From contig JASBTO010000033.1 in NCBI GenBank assembly GCA_030148365.1, forward strand, positions 1 through 10,895: DNA of 10,895 nucleotides, read 5' to 3'. Made by a program: the position numbers and the translations under genes. Every line of letters begins with the position of its first letter. Position 1 is the stretch's first letter. The DNA comes from Kangiellaceae bacterium. GTDB taxonomy: Bacteria > Pseudomonadota > Gammaproteobacteria > Enterobacterales > Kangiellaceae. This document shows, piece after piece, positions 1-5,823 of the stretch. Below the pieces are notes generated by a model, which had not been told where the DNA came from, ran no database searches, and saw nothing but the letters and a program-made list of their open reading frames with translations.

Positions 1-143
1 AGATCCTGGACGACGAGCAACTTGAACTTTGCCGCGATCGACTCGACTTCCTTGCTGACCCAAGGCTTGGGATATCCGCCGACGACCCAGGCGGCGCTGA
101 ACGCTCCCTTGCCGGCCGCATCGACGAATGCATCGAAGTCAAG
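1..143 (-). other. Possible partial minus-strand coding segment, resembling a NuoG/molybdopterin-oxidoreductase-type protein
   Basis: Read on the minus strand, this edge segment has no stop and contains hydrophobic, Gly/Trp-bearing stretches such as AAWVVGGYPKPWVS and FKLLVVQDL. From memory this resembles the region of NuoG-like and related molybdopterin oxidoreductases in which a GGYP-type stretch is followed by a 'lVVQD' strand. Its codons are mostly GNN and mostly end in G or C, as expected of real coding DNA. The + strand frame over the same bases is poorer in G/C-ending codons and contains no ATG, GTG or TTG. The minus frame also stays open into the next + strand gene, so its upstream limit is uncertain, and the right end given here is approximate. 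It could be a fragment, a chimeric assembly join, or a chance open frame. The family assignment is a recollection, not a search result. Confidence 0.3.
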
Positions 144-152
144 GACGGCGCC

Positions 153-782
153 ATGATGGACTTTGAAAATGCATTCAACACGCATGTCAAAGCCCGAAAA
201 GACGCGGGCGATACCCGAGACTGGCAAGTCTTTACCCCACATACCGGTTCCCACATGAACCGTTACTACATCCGCTACTGTTGCTTCTCCTGGGCTGATC
301 GGGATGCCTACGCGAAGTGGGGAAAGGACAGCAAGATGAACGATCACTGGAACAACAACGTCGCCAAGTATGTCAGTAACGTGGAACACAACTACAACTG
401 GGTCGACTTCGAGAACAGCAACTGGCCGGACGATTTGGAGTTCAAATATGTGGGCGTGAGATCGTTCAAACTGAAGCCCGGCGCCAATGCCGAAAAGTCC
501 GTAAAGGAACTCAGTGACGTGGCAAAGGATATGAACTGGGGCGAAAACTGGGCCTGGTCCTATCCCGTCACCGGCAAGTCAACCGTTGACCTTGTCTTTC
601 CTTTTAATTCCTTCGCCGATATGGAACTCCCGGATCCCGAGTTCAGCGAAGCGGCAGCGAAGCACATGGGCTCTGAAGAAAAAGCCGGCGAAATGATGAA
701 GCGCTTTTCCGACACCTATCACGGCAGTTACTACACCATTTACGAACACCGCCCTGATCTGTCGATGGAAAAGAAAAAATAA
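153..782 (+). CDS. Hypothetical protein with two related alpha/beta (ABM/NIPSNAP-like) halves, 5' end uncertain
   Basis: A 209-residue product rich in Trp, Tyr and Asn, ending in TAA with a terminator 14 bases later. I do not know a named function. The two halves look alike. The first has a helix around 'FENAFNTHVKARKDAGD', a strand 'DWQVFTPHTG' and a 'WADRDAY' segment. The second has 'RSFKLKPGANAEKS', 'WAWSYPVTGK' and 'SFADMEL'. This suggests two dimeric alpha/beta-barrel-like domains. The ATG at 153 has an AAGGA 7 bases upstream, but the strand matching 'FKLKPG' of the second half would be 'IEVKDG', encoded at 132–149, just before that ATG. So the true start is probably further left. The frame stays open to base 3 with no ATG, GTG or TTG, and relatives I recall have a secretion signal that is absent here. 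The protein is probably 5' truncated or the left edge is chimeric. Confidence 0.75.
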   Translation: MMDFENAFNTHVKARKDAGDTRDWQVFTPHTGSHMNRYYIRYCCFSWADRDAYAKWGKDSKMNDHWNNNVAKYVSNVEHNYNWVDFENSNWPDDLEFKYVGVRSFKLKPGANAEKSVKELSDVAKDMNWGENWAWSYPVTGKSTVDLVFPFNSFADMELPDPEFSEAAAKHMGSEEKAGEMMKRFSDTYHGSYYTIYEHRPDLSMEKKK

Positions 783-795
783 ACCTGTTGCTCAG

Positions 796-823
796 AAAAG
801 GCGGACTTGGGTCCGCCTTTTTT
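796..823 (+). terminator. Rho-independent terminator
   Basis: An 11-bp perfect stem (796–806 with 811–821) has a TTGG tetraloop and runs into a T tract (818–823). It starts 14 bases after the TAA of the 209-aa gene. The left arm begins with four A, so the minus-strand transcript would end in a short U run as well. The hairpin lies between convergent genes and may serve both. Confidence 0.9.
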
Positions 824-859
824 ATTGCCTGTTCAATCCCCGTTGACGGGACTAACAAA

Positions 860-1255
860 TCATTCCACTTCAGGGTGACTTGTCAGGCAGGATTCAACCG
901 GTTCGACCCGTAGCAGGTTGACACTCCAGCTACCGTCATCCCGGGTCAGACTATTGTCATGTTGCGCCGTCAGGATGTATCGTTTGCAGGGTTCGGCGTT
1001 CAGCATGAACGGCAAATAGGAGTGAGCATTGCGCCACCCCGCTTTGCTCGTTGCCACCTGCAACAAATGCACGCCGGGCTCAAGGGTCTTGTAACTGAAT
1101 CCGTTAGGATACATCTTGCCGTCGATCCCGATAAAGATCACGTCCACATTTTCCGGATCACTGGCAATGCTTCTCGAGCCGTCAATTATTGCGTAGGGCC
1201 TGCTTGCACAGGCGGACAGGCACAAGAGCGCCGCTAAAATTACAATTATTTTCAT
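860..1255 (-). CDS. Small predicted lipoprotein, function unknown
   Basis: The 131-residue product starts with a lipoprotein signal: Lys2, a hydrophobic stretch, then a lipobox Leu13-Ser14-Ala15-Cys16. Cys16 would be lipidated and the protein anchored in a membrane, probably the outer membrane as residue 17 is Ala and not Asp. The mature part is mostly short beta-like segments, with 'LEPGVHLLQV' (58–67) resembling the 'PG.H.L.V' turn of PEGA-like and DUF2846-like lipoproteins. Cys90 and Cys123 could form a disulfide. The frame is open 30 codons upstream to 1345, but the ATG at 1255 puts the signal peptide at the N-terminus, so I chose it. A G-rich GGGGGA lies 4 bases before it. It converges on the terminator at 796–823. 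The role is unknown. Confidence 0.8.
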   Translation of the reverse strand: MKIIVILAALLCLSACASRPYAIIDGSRSIASDPENVDVIFIGIDGKMYPNGFSYKTLEPGVHLLQVATSKAGWRNAHSYLPFMLNAEPCKRYILTAQHDNSLTRDDGSWSVNLLRVEPVESCLTSHPEVE

Positions 1256-1316
1256 TATTCCCCCAGTCTCGTCAGTTTTTTTCTTTCTGTTGTGGCGCCG
1301 GACAACCGGCCGAAAT

Positions 1317-1345
1317 ATATTAGCGTGGAGGATTAGTGAGTGCAA
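1317..1345 (-). promoter_or_regulatory. Candidate sigma70 promoter of the lipoprotein gene
   Basis: On the minus strand a TTGCAC (-35, 1340–1345) and a TAATAT (-10, 1317–1322) are separated by 17 bases. Each matches its consensus only partly. The start site would lie about 55 bases before the ATG at 1255. This is an AT-richer patch than its surroundings. The call rests on spacing and sequence only. Confidence 0.35.
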
Positions 1346-1400
1346 AACACCCTGGGCGAATTGTAATTATTGCTATTCAGTCCCTACGCTCCGACGCGTT

Positions 1401-1433
1401 AATTTCTGCCTGCGGCTAATGCAGGCAGAAATT
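1401..1433 (-). terminator. Perfect 13-bp inverted repeat downstream of the slyD-like gene
   Basis: Arms 1401–1413 and 1421–1433 are exact complements around a 7-base loop. The hairpin begins 20 bases past the stop codon of the slyD-like gene. Its arms contain AATT at the outer end, but no real T tract follows on the minus strand, so it may end transcription inefficiently or mainly protect the 3' end of the mRNA. The repeat is directly visible; the terminator role is inferred. Confidence 0.55.
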
Positions 1434-1453
1434 CCATGGCGGGCGCGCAAACC

Positions 1454-1936
1454 CTAATGCTGATGCCCACCCGGACCGTGCGCGTGCCCATGCTCAATTT
1501 CTTCCTCCGTCGCTTCCCGCACCTCTCTCACCTTGGTCCGGATTCTGACTTTCTGGCCCGCCAGGGGATGGTTGGCGTCTACGGTGACTGCGTCATCGGT
1601 GATTTCCGTGACCGTAACCATGTGACTGCCATCAGGGGCTTCGGCGGCGAGGCGCATGCCAACTTCCAGATTCTTGATTTGCTCAAAGGCGCTGCGGGGG
1701 ACTTCGGTGGTCAGTTCCTCGTCGTGGTGGCCGTAAGCCTTGTCGGCTTCAAGCTCTATCTCGACTTCGGTGCCGGCTTCTTTGCCCTCAAGGGCCGCTT
1801 CGACGCCGGGGATAACCTGACCATGTCCGTGCAGGTAAACCCAGGGCTCCTGCGCCGTGGAGGCTTCATGGACATTGCCTTCTGCGTCCATTAATTGATA
1901 ATCGATAGTGACGACGGAATTTTTACTGATCTTCAT
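1454..1936 (-). CDS. slyD: SlyD-like FKBP-type peptidyl-prolyl cis-trans isomerase
   Basis: A 160-residue cytoplasmic prolyl isomerase and chaperone of the SlyD branch. The FKBP fold is split: the first part (1–67) contains the typical 'YLHGHGQVIPGVEAALEG' segment (34–51). An inserted chaperone ('IF') domain follows at about 68–127, and the FKBP part resumes with 'VDANHPLAGQ' (119–128), a hallmark of SlyD-type proteins. The C-terminus (149–160) has five His alternating with Gly and Ala, as in SlyD, which uses a longer His/Cys-rich tail to bind nickel and helps deliver it to hydrogenase. This tail is short and lacks Cys, so a strong metal-storage role is doubtful; related FkpB-type enzymes are an alternative. 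The ATG at 1936 gives the usual N-terminus, though no clear Shine–Dalgarno precedes it. A perfect TATAAT lies 33–38 bases upstream. Confidence 0.92.
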   Translation of the reverse strand: MKISKNSVVTIDYQLMDAEGNVHEASTAQEPWVYLHGHGQVIPGVEAALEGKEAGTEVEIELEADKAYGHHDEELTTEVPRSAFEQIKNLEVGMRLAAEAPDGSHMVTVTEITDDAVTVDANHPLAGQKVRIRTKVREVREATEEEIEHGHAHGPGGHQH

Positions 1937-1968
1937 GGTACAACCGTTTTGATAAACACAAGCCCGCC

Positions 1969-1998
1969 ATTATAGGGCGGCAAATATCTCCACGCCAA
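1969..1998 (-). promoter_or_regulatory. Candidate sigma70 promoter of the slyD-like gene
   Basis: A perfect TATAAT (1969–1974, minus strand) lies 18 bases downstream of TTGGCG (1993–1998). The predicted RNA start is near 1962, giving a leader of about 25 bases. The -10 overlaps the TAA of the MAPEG gene (1970–1972) and sits in the loop of a 5-bp GC hairpin (1964–1968 with 1976–1980), so the same bases might also slow transcription arriving from upstream. Confidence 0.45.
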
Positions 1999-2401
1999 TG
2001 CGCAGCCATAACAGCAGCAATACGCCATTGCTGATCAGGTGAACATAAAAGCGGTGCAAGACCCGGTTGTAGGTGATGTGAATGATGCTATGGCTCACTC
2101 GCAGCGCCACGTAAATCCAGGCCAGCGCAAGATACAGAGTGTCGGTGACCTGCAATTGCCAGATGACGATAACCGCGAGGTAGAAAAGTACCGGCAATTC
2201 GAACAGATTAATGAGATTGTCCGAGTTACTGGTATTTTCCAACTGCCCTGAGGCGCTCTGGCGAGTGGCAAATTTCTGTGGGTGGATGCGGCGTCTGCGC
2301 ATTTCGCCAACCCGGGTCCGATAAAGCATCATGTAGACGATGAAGGTCAGGGCAACCATTGCCAGCAATGGCAATAAAATGAACAAATCCTTATCGGGCA
2401 C
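1970..2401 (-). CDS. MAPEG-family integral membrane protein
   Basis: A 143-residue protein of the MAPEG superfamily (membrane-associated eicosanoid and glutathione metabolism). Bacterial members are small four-helix membrane proteins, some with glutathione transferase or peroxidase activity, most uncharacterised. The signature is the 'DNLINLFELPVLFY' stretch (61–74) at the start of helix 2, followed by a basic, His-rich region (101–121) and a last hydrophobic helix (about 117–138). Helix 1 spans about 6–27 and leads into a basic loop, 'RRRRIHPQK' (35–43). I chose the GTG at 2401 because a GGAG lies 10 bases upstream and the start keeps helix 1 whole. The frame extends to 2500, but that part overlaps the upstream 82-aa gene. 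The ATG at 2359 would cut helix 1. It lies 16 bases after that gene, so the two probably form an operon. The substrate is unknown. Confidence 0.85.
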   Translation of the reverse strand: MPDKDLFILLPLLAMVALTFIVYMMLYRTRVGEMRRRRIHPQKFATRQSASGQLENTSNSDNLINLFELPVLFYLAVIVIWQLQVTDTLYLALAWIYVALRVSHSIIHITYNRVLHRFYVHLISNGVLLLLWLRIGVEIFAAL

Positions 2402-2417
2402 GAATTGGCATCTCCAT

Positions 2418-2666
2418 TTAGCTGAATTTGACCCGGGAGCCGGATACAACACCGACGGTACGGGTGATTTGCTTTTGCGGTCGGCTGGCAAGGCCGGCAA
2501 TCCAGGCGCGAAGGACGAAACCTGCTGCCCAGAATACCAACAACCCCAACGGCATCATGATGAAAGCCGTAAAAGGTAGCAGATCCGTAGCGGCTGCGAC
2601 AATCAATACCAGGAGGGTGCCCGCACCCATCAGGACATCAATTAACAACAAGGCTGACTTCTTCAT
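2418..2666 (-). CDS. Small two-helix membrane protein, function unknown
   Basis: An 82-residue protein starting 'MKKSALLLID', with two hydrophobic segments at about 5–27 and 32–55 and a basic, polar C-terminal tail (61–82). Short, positively charged ends suggest both termini may lie in the cytoplasm. It begins at an ATG with GGGAG 7 bases upstream, a good ribosome binding site, and ends 16 bases before the GTG of the MAPEG gene, so it is probably the first gene of that operon. I do not recognise the family. The fixed spacing next to a MAPEG enzyme suggests, but does not show, a shared membrane function. Confidence 0.75.
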   Translation of the reverse strand: MKKSALLLIDVLMGAGTLLVLIVAAATDLLPFTAFIMMPLGLLVFWAAGFVLRAWIAGLASRPQKQITRTVGVVSGSRVKFS

Positions 2667-2756
2667 TTCCGTTCTCCCGGATGTTCCGAACGCAGTGAGT
2701 GATTGACTACCCTCAAAGCTTAGAAAAACCGGCGCTGACCAACAAACGGAAAATAT

Positions 2757-3668
2757 TCAGGGTGACTGGTGAATACAGTTCATCTCTTTCAAAATCAGCC
2801 CCCTCAGCCACTCCACAAAGGCCAACAATTCGGCCCTTTCGCTGTCCACCGGCTGGTAGACGACATACAGGGCCTCGTCGATGCTCATGACCACATCGAA
2901 GGGCGTTATCAGCATCTTCTGCTTGAGCAGCGGCGACTCCATTTCCAGCAGGGCAATGGCGAGCCCGAGACCCCGGATCGCCGCCTGAATTCCGCCATCA
3001 TAGGTCTCGTAGGTCATCTGCCGCCGGTTGTCTGGCTTCGGTAAATCGTAGTATCGGGCCCAGCGATGCCACATGCCTTCGTAGCCTGTCAGGTTGATTA
3101 GGGGCACGGTGCTATATTGCGCGAGTTCCTGCAGCTCGTGCCGGGCTGCAAAATCCGGCGAGCAGACTGGTGCGACCCGGACATCACATAGCTTTTGAAC
3201 CACCAGTCCCGGCCAGTTGCCATCGCCATACCGGATCGCAAGATCCACGTCGGTCGATCGCAAGTCCACCAGATCGGACGAGGAACCGATTTCCACATCC
3301 AGTCCCGGGTGCGCCGCTTCAAAATCGCCCAGGTGGGGCAGGATAATGTTGTTGGCAAAAGACGGGTTGGTGGTGATCCGCAACCTGGGCGCGGAATGCC
3401 GGGACAGAACCTTGCGCGTGCCCCGCTCAAGTTCCTGGAACACTGCGTGGACAACATGGTAGTAATCCTTGCCGCCCGTGCTGAGTTTCACGCCCCGGGC
3501 GCTCCGTACAAACAGCGGGAAGCCGAGTTGCTCTTCGAGCGCCTTGATCTGGTGACTGATCGCCGAAGGCGTCAGGTTCAGTTCCTCTCCGGCTTTCTTG
3601 AAACTCTCCTGCCGGGCCGCCGACTCGAAGAGTCGGAGCAGGTGCAATGCCGGCAGGCGCTGGCTCAT
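2757..3668 (-). CDS. LysR-family transcriptional regulator, GcvA-like
   Basis: A 303-residue LysR-type regulator. The N-terminal winged helix-turn-helix lies at about 8–66, with the recognition region 'AGEELNLTPSAISHQIKALE' (26–45), a sequence typical of the GcvA subgroup. The rest (about 94–300) is the periplasmic-binding-protein-like effector domain; its ligand cannot be read from the sequence. Frame remains open to 3710, but the ATG at 3668 gives the normal family N-terminus and has AAGG 7 bases upstream. Its ATG overlaps the TGA of the SDR gene as ATGA (3665–3668), so the regulator is probably translated by coupling with the dehydrogenase and made in proportion to it. LysR regulators usually control a neighbouring gene and often themselves, so autoregulation of the whole operon from the dyads upstream of the SDR gene is likely. 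GcvA itself regulates glycine cleavage; no such genes are here. Confidence 0.92.
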   Translation of the reverse strand: MSQRLPALHLLRLFESAARQESFKKAGEELNLTPSAISHQIKALEEQLGFPLFVRSARGVKLSTGGKDYYHVVHAVFQELERGTRKVLSRHSAPRLRITTNPSFANNIILPHLGDFEAAHPGLDVEIGSSSDLVDLRSTDVDLAIRYGDGNWPGLVVQKLCDVRVAPVCSPDFAARHELQELAQYSTVPLINLTGYEGMWHRWARYYDLPKPDNRRQMTYETYDGGIQAAIRGLGLAIALLEMESPLLKQKMLITPFDVVMSIDEALYVVYQPVDSERAELLAFVEWLRGLILKEMNCIHQSP

Positions 3669-4426
3669 CCCTGAACCTTGTCGATCGCCAGCGCCGCCCA
3701 TGCCTGGCAAGTCGGCATCAGCTCAATACTGTTGACGTTGACATGCTGCGGCTGACTCGATGCCCAGAACACCGCCTCGGCGATATCTTCCGGTCGCAGC
3801 GGTTCGGTACCCTGATACACCTGACCGGCTTTTTCCACGTCGCCGGCAAAGCGGACCAGGGAGAACTCGGTCTGCGCGAGACCCGGCTCAATATTGGTCA
3901 CCCGGATCCGGGTCCCGAGCAAATCCGCCCGCAGGTTACGGGTGAACTGTTTGACGAAGGCCTTGGTCGCGCCATAGGTGTTGCCGCCGGGATAGGCGTA
4001 GTTTCCGGCGATCGAGCCGATGTTGATGACGTGTCCCCGATTGCGGGCCACCATACCCGGCAGCAGCGCACGGGTCAGGTGGTAAAGTCCCTTGATATTG
4101 GTATCCACCATGGTGTCCCAGTCCGACAGGCTGGCCCGGTGAGCCGGCTCGAGACCAAGGGCCAGTCCGGCATTGTTGACCAGCAGATCGATGTCGGCAA
4201 ACGCCGGCGGCAATTTCGACGTCACCTGTGCCACCTTGTCGGCATCGGTGAGATCCATTTCCAGCACCAGCGTCTCGCACTGGCCTTCCAGTTCCTTTTG
4301 CAGGGCTTCCAGTCGGTCCCGGCGCCTGGCGCAGAGGATGAGACGGGCGCCTGACCGACCAAACTGCCGGGCCGTCGCCAGCCCGAAACCGGAACTGGCG
4401 CCACTGATGAATACCGTTTTGGTCAT
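3665..4426 (-). CDS. YdfG-like NADP-dependent short-chain dehydrogenase (SDR)
   Basis: A 253-residue classical short-chain dehydrogenase, close in size to E. coli YdfG (248 aa), which oxidises 3-hydroxy acids, L-allo-threonine and serine with NADP and reduces malonic semialdehyde. The Rossmann cofactor motif is GASSGFG (9–15), and Arg34–Arg36 after strand 2 fit NADP preference. NNAG is at 84–87, and the catalytic set is Asn110, Ser138, Tyr151 and Lys155, with PG at 181–182 closing the nicotinamide site. All key residues are present, so it should be active. The ATG at 4426 places GASSGFG at the usual distance; the frame continues far upstream only because it is antisense to apaG and apaH. It heads an operon with the LysR gene. 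Substrate assignment is by family resemblance. Confidence 0.9.
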   Translation of the reverse strand: MTKTVFISGASSGFGLATARQFGRSGARLILCARRRDRLEALQKELEGQCETLVLEMDLTDADKVAQVTSKLPPAFADIDLLVNNAGLALGLEPAHRASLSDWDTMVDTNIKGLYHLTRALLPGMVARNRGHVINIGSIAGNYAYPGGNTYGATKAFVKQFTRNLRADLLGTRIRVTNIEPGLAQTEFSLVRFAGDVEKAGQVYQGTEPLRPEDIAEAVFWASSQPQHVNVNSIELMPTCQAWAALAIDKVQG

Positions 4427-4446
4427 AGCTTCACTTGAATTACTGA

Positions 4447-4462
4447 AATATGGCAACATATT
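4447..4462. promoter_or_regulatory. Palindromic operator candidate upstream of the SDR–LysR operon
   Basis: A perfect dyad with arms AATATG and CATATT around GCAA, starting 21 bases before the SDR start codon. It overlaps a TAATAT on the minus strand and a CTAAT (minus strand, 4460–4464), the core reported for GcvA binding. T4451 and A4463 fit the T-N11-A pattern of LysR regulators. Position and pattern suit an operator for the LysR protein of this operon; binding is inferred. Confidence 0.4.
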
Positions 4463-4491
4463 AGCAGAATCAAATAAATTCATACCCGCGC

Positions 4492-4518
4492 GAAATGACC
4501 GACCGTTTTCGTCATTTC
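4492..4518. repeat. Inverted repeat in the divergent SDR/apaG region
   Basis: Two exact 8-bp arms, GAAATGAC (4492–4499) and GTCATTTC (4511–4518), flank an 11-base spacer. The repeat lies 47 bases before the apaG ATG, so it could be an operator or a hairpin in the apaG leader. No T tract follows that would make it a terminator. I could not place a convincing apaG promoter here. Confidence 0.4.
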
Positions 4519-4564
4519 CATTCAGACTCAGAGCCTGACCGGGAACTTGCGCAGTGACTCCGAT

Positions 4565-4948
4565 ATGAATGACAACGCAGAATACACGTTTCGAATCAGC
4601 GTCCGGACCCAGTATCTCGACGACCAGTCTGATCCTGAAGACGACCGGTTTGTGTTCGCCTACACCATTGTGATCAGCAATACCGGCGATCGCCCCGCGA
4701 AGCTCACCAACCGCCACTGGATCATCACCGACGCCAACGGCGAAGTCACCGAAGTGCGCGGCCAGGGCGTGGTCGGCGAGCAGCCGGTGATCAAGCCCGG
4801 CGAGCAGTTCCAGTACACCTCCGGCACCGTCATCACGACGCCCATCGGGACCATGGAAGGCAAGTACCATATGGAAGGCGAGGATGGCATCGGTTTTGAT
4901 ACCCCCATCCCGGTGTTCTCCCTGGCCCATCCCGGCAGCGTCCACTAG
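4565..4948 (+). CDS. apaG: ApaG protein
   Basis: A 127-residue protein, near the 125 aa of E. coli ApaG, a fibronectin-III-like beta-sandwich. ApaG is almost always encoded beside apaH; its biochemical role is still unsettled. The family core is visible as 'HWIITDANGE' (51–60), the Gly-rich 'RGQGVVGEQPVIKPGE' (65–80) and 'YTSGTVITTPIGTMEGKY' (84–101), ending with 'PVFSLAHP'. A TTG at 4547 also opens the frame, but the ATG at 4565 gives the normal family length, and I chose it. Its Shine–Dalgarno is weak. The apaG stop (TAG, 4946–4948) is in frame with apaH and 15 bases before its start. In E. coli apaG follows rsmA (ksgA) and pdxA; here its upstream neighbour is the divergent SDR–LysR operon. 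Confidence 0.95.
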   Translation: MNDNAEYTFRISVRTQYLDDQSDPEDDRFVFAYTIVISNTGDRPAKLTNRHWIITDANGEVTEVRGQGVVGEQPVIKPGEQFQYTSGTVITTPIGTMEGKYHMEGEDGIGFDTPIPVFSLAHPGSVH

Positions 4949-4963
4949 GGATCCCCGGAAGAT

Positions 4964-5779
4964 TTGGCCACCTATCTCGTTGGTGACATTCAGGGCTGTC
5001 TGGACGAACTCAAAGACCTGCTCGACAAGGTCAAGTTTGATCCGGGCCGAGACCGGCTCCGGAGTCTCGGGGATCTGGTCAACCGTGGTCCCCGCTCGCT
5101 CGACACCCTGCGTTTTCTGAAATCCCTCGACCGCTCCTTTGTCACGGTCCTCGGCAATCACGATCTGCATTTACTCGCGGTCGTCGCCAATGGCGAGCCC
5201 ATGCATTCCAGTGATACCTTCGATGGCATCCTGCAGGCGCCGGACCGCGAGGCGTTGCTGGGCTGGCTCAGCCAACAGCCCATGGCCCACTATGATCCGG
5301 AGCACCGCATGCTCATGGTCCACGCCGGCGTACCGCCGCAGTGGGATCTGGCCACCACCCTGAGCTGCGCACGGGAACTGGAATCGGCGGTCCGAGGCGG
5401 CGGCGCGGGCAAGTATTTCAGTGCCATGTATGGCAACCAGCCGGCGCGCTGGTCAGCGGATCTCGACGGGCAGGACCGACTCCGCTACATCACCAATGCG
5501 CTCACCCGGATGCGCTTTTTGCACACCGACGGCAGTCTCGATTTTGATTGCAAGGCGGCACCCGGCCAACAGCCGCCGGAGATGACGCCCTGGTTCGAGA
5601 TGCCGGGCCAGCTGGAAAAGGAGGTCAGCGTCAGCTTTGGTCATTGGGCCGCCCTTGAAGGCGAACTGTCGACCCCCCGTTTTGAGGCCCTGGATACCGG
5701 CTGCGTCTGGGGCGGCAGCCTGACCTGTCTGCGCCTCGAAGACCGGGCGCGGTTTTCGGTGCCCAGCCGCCAACAATAA
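4964..5779 (+). CDS. apaH: Bis(5'-nucleosyl)-tetraphosphatase, symmetrical
   Basis: A 271-residue cytoplasmic hydrolase, near the 280 aa of E. coli ApaH, that splits Ap4A to two ADP and related dinucleotides, removing a stress-linked alarmone and 5' Np4 caps from RNA. It is a metal-dependent phosphoesterase: GDIQG (7–11), GDLVNRGP (36–43), GNHD (64–67), and a VHAGVPPQW stretch (119–127) with metal-site His120. These are the expected Asp, Asn and His metal ligands. The start must be the TTG at 4964: an in-frame TAG lies at 4946–4948, the five codons between hold no ATG or GTG, and the next ATG (Met80) would remove the catalytic motifs. A GGAAG sits close before the TTG. The rare start codon should lower translation, so coupling to apaG may matter. 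Confidence 0.95.
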   Translation: MATYLVGDIQGCLDELKDLLDKVKFDPGRDRLRSLGDLVNRGPRSLDTLRFLKSLDRSFVTVLGNHDLHLLAVVANGEPMHSSDTFDGILQAPDREALLGWLSQQPMAHYDPEHRMLMVHAGVPPQWDLATTLSCARELESAVRGGGAGKYFSAMYGNQPARWSADLDGQDRLRYITNALTRMRFLHTDGSLDFDCKAAPGQQPPEMTPWFEMPGQLEKEVSVSFGHWAALEGELSTPRFEALDTGCVWGGSLTCLRLEDRARFSVPSRQQ

Positions 5780-5784
5780 TGGGG

Positions 5785-5814
5785 TTAGCCAAGCCGGGGC
5801 TTTGCGGGTAAAAT
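5785..5814 (+). promoter_or_regulatory. Candidate promoter of the yicC–gmk–rpoZ–spoT block
   Basis: A TAAAAT (5809–5814) matches the -10 at 5 of 6 bases, with a poor TTAGCC (5785–5790) 18 bases upstream as -35. The -10 is followed by GC-rich sequence, as is usual near a start site. It lies in the 94-base gap between apaH and yicC, leaving a leader of about 50 bases. The weak -35 makes this tentative. Confidence 0.35.
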
Positions 5815-5823
5815 TGCCGCTTT

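Noticed and set aside
1436..1894. A 152-codon + strand frame opposite the slyD-like gene
   Set aside because: The minus-strand reading has clear SlyD motifs; this frame is its shadow.
2667..2756. A possible promoter or terminator between the LysR stop and the 82-aa gene
   Set aside because: No pair of elements with acceptable spacing and no clear hairpin with a T tract could be found.
3647..4354. A 235-codon + strand frame opposite the LysR/SDR genes
   Set aside because: Low-plausibility composition, no motifs, and it overlaps two well-supported genes on the other strand.
4427..5170. Upstream extension of the SDR frame to a 501-residue protein
   Set aside because: The extra part is antisense to apaG and apaH and lacks SDR or other motifs; the ATG at 4426 places the cofactor motif correctly.
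5791..5802. The AAGCC-GG-GGCTT palindrome after apaH as a terminator
   Set aside because: The loop of two bases is too small for a stable hairpin and no T tract follows.
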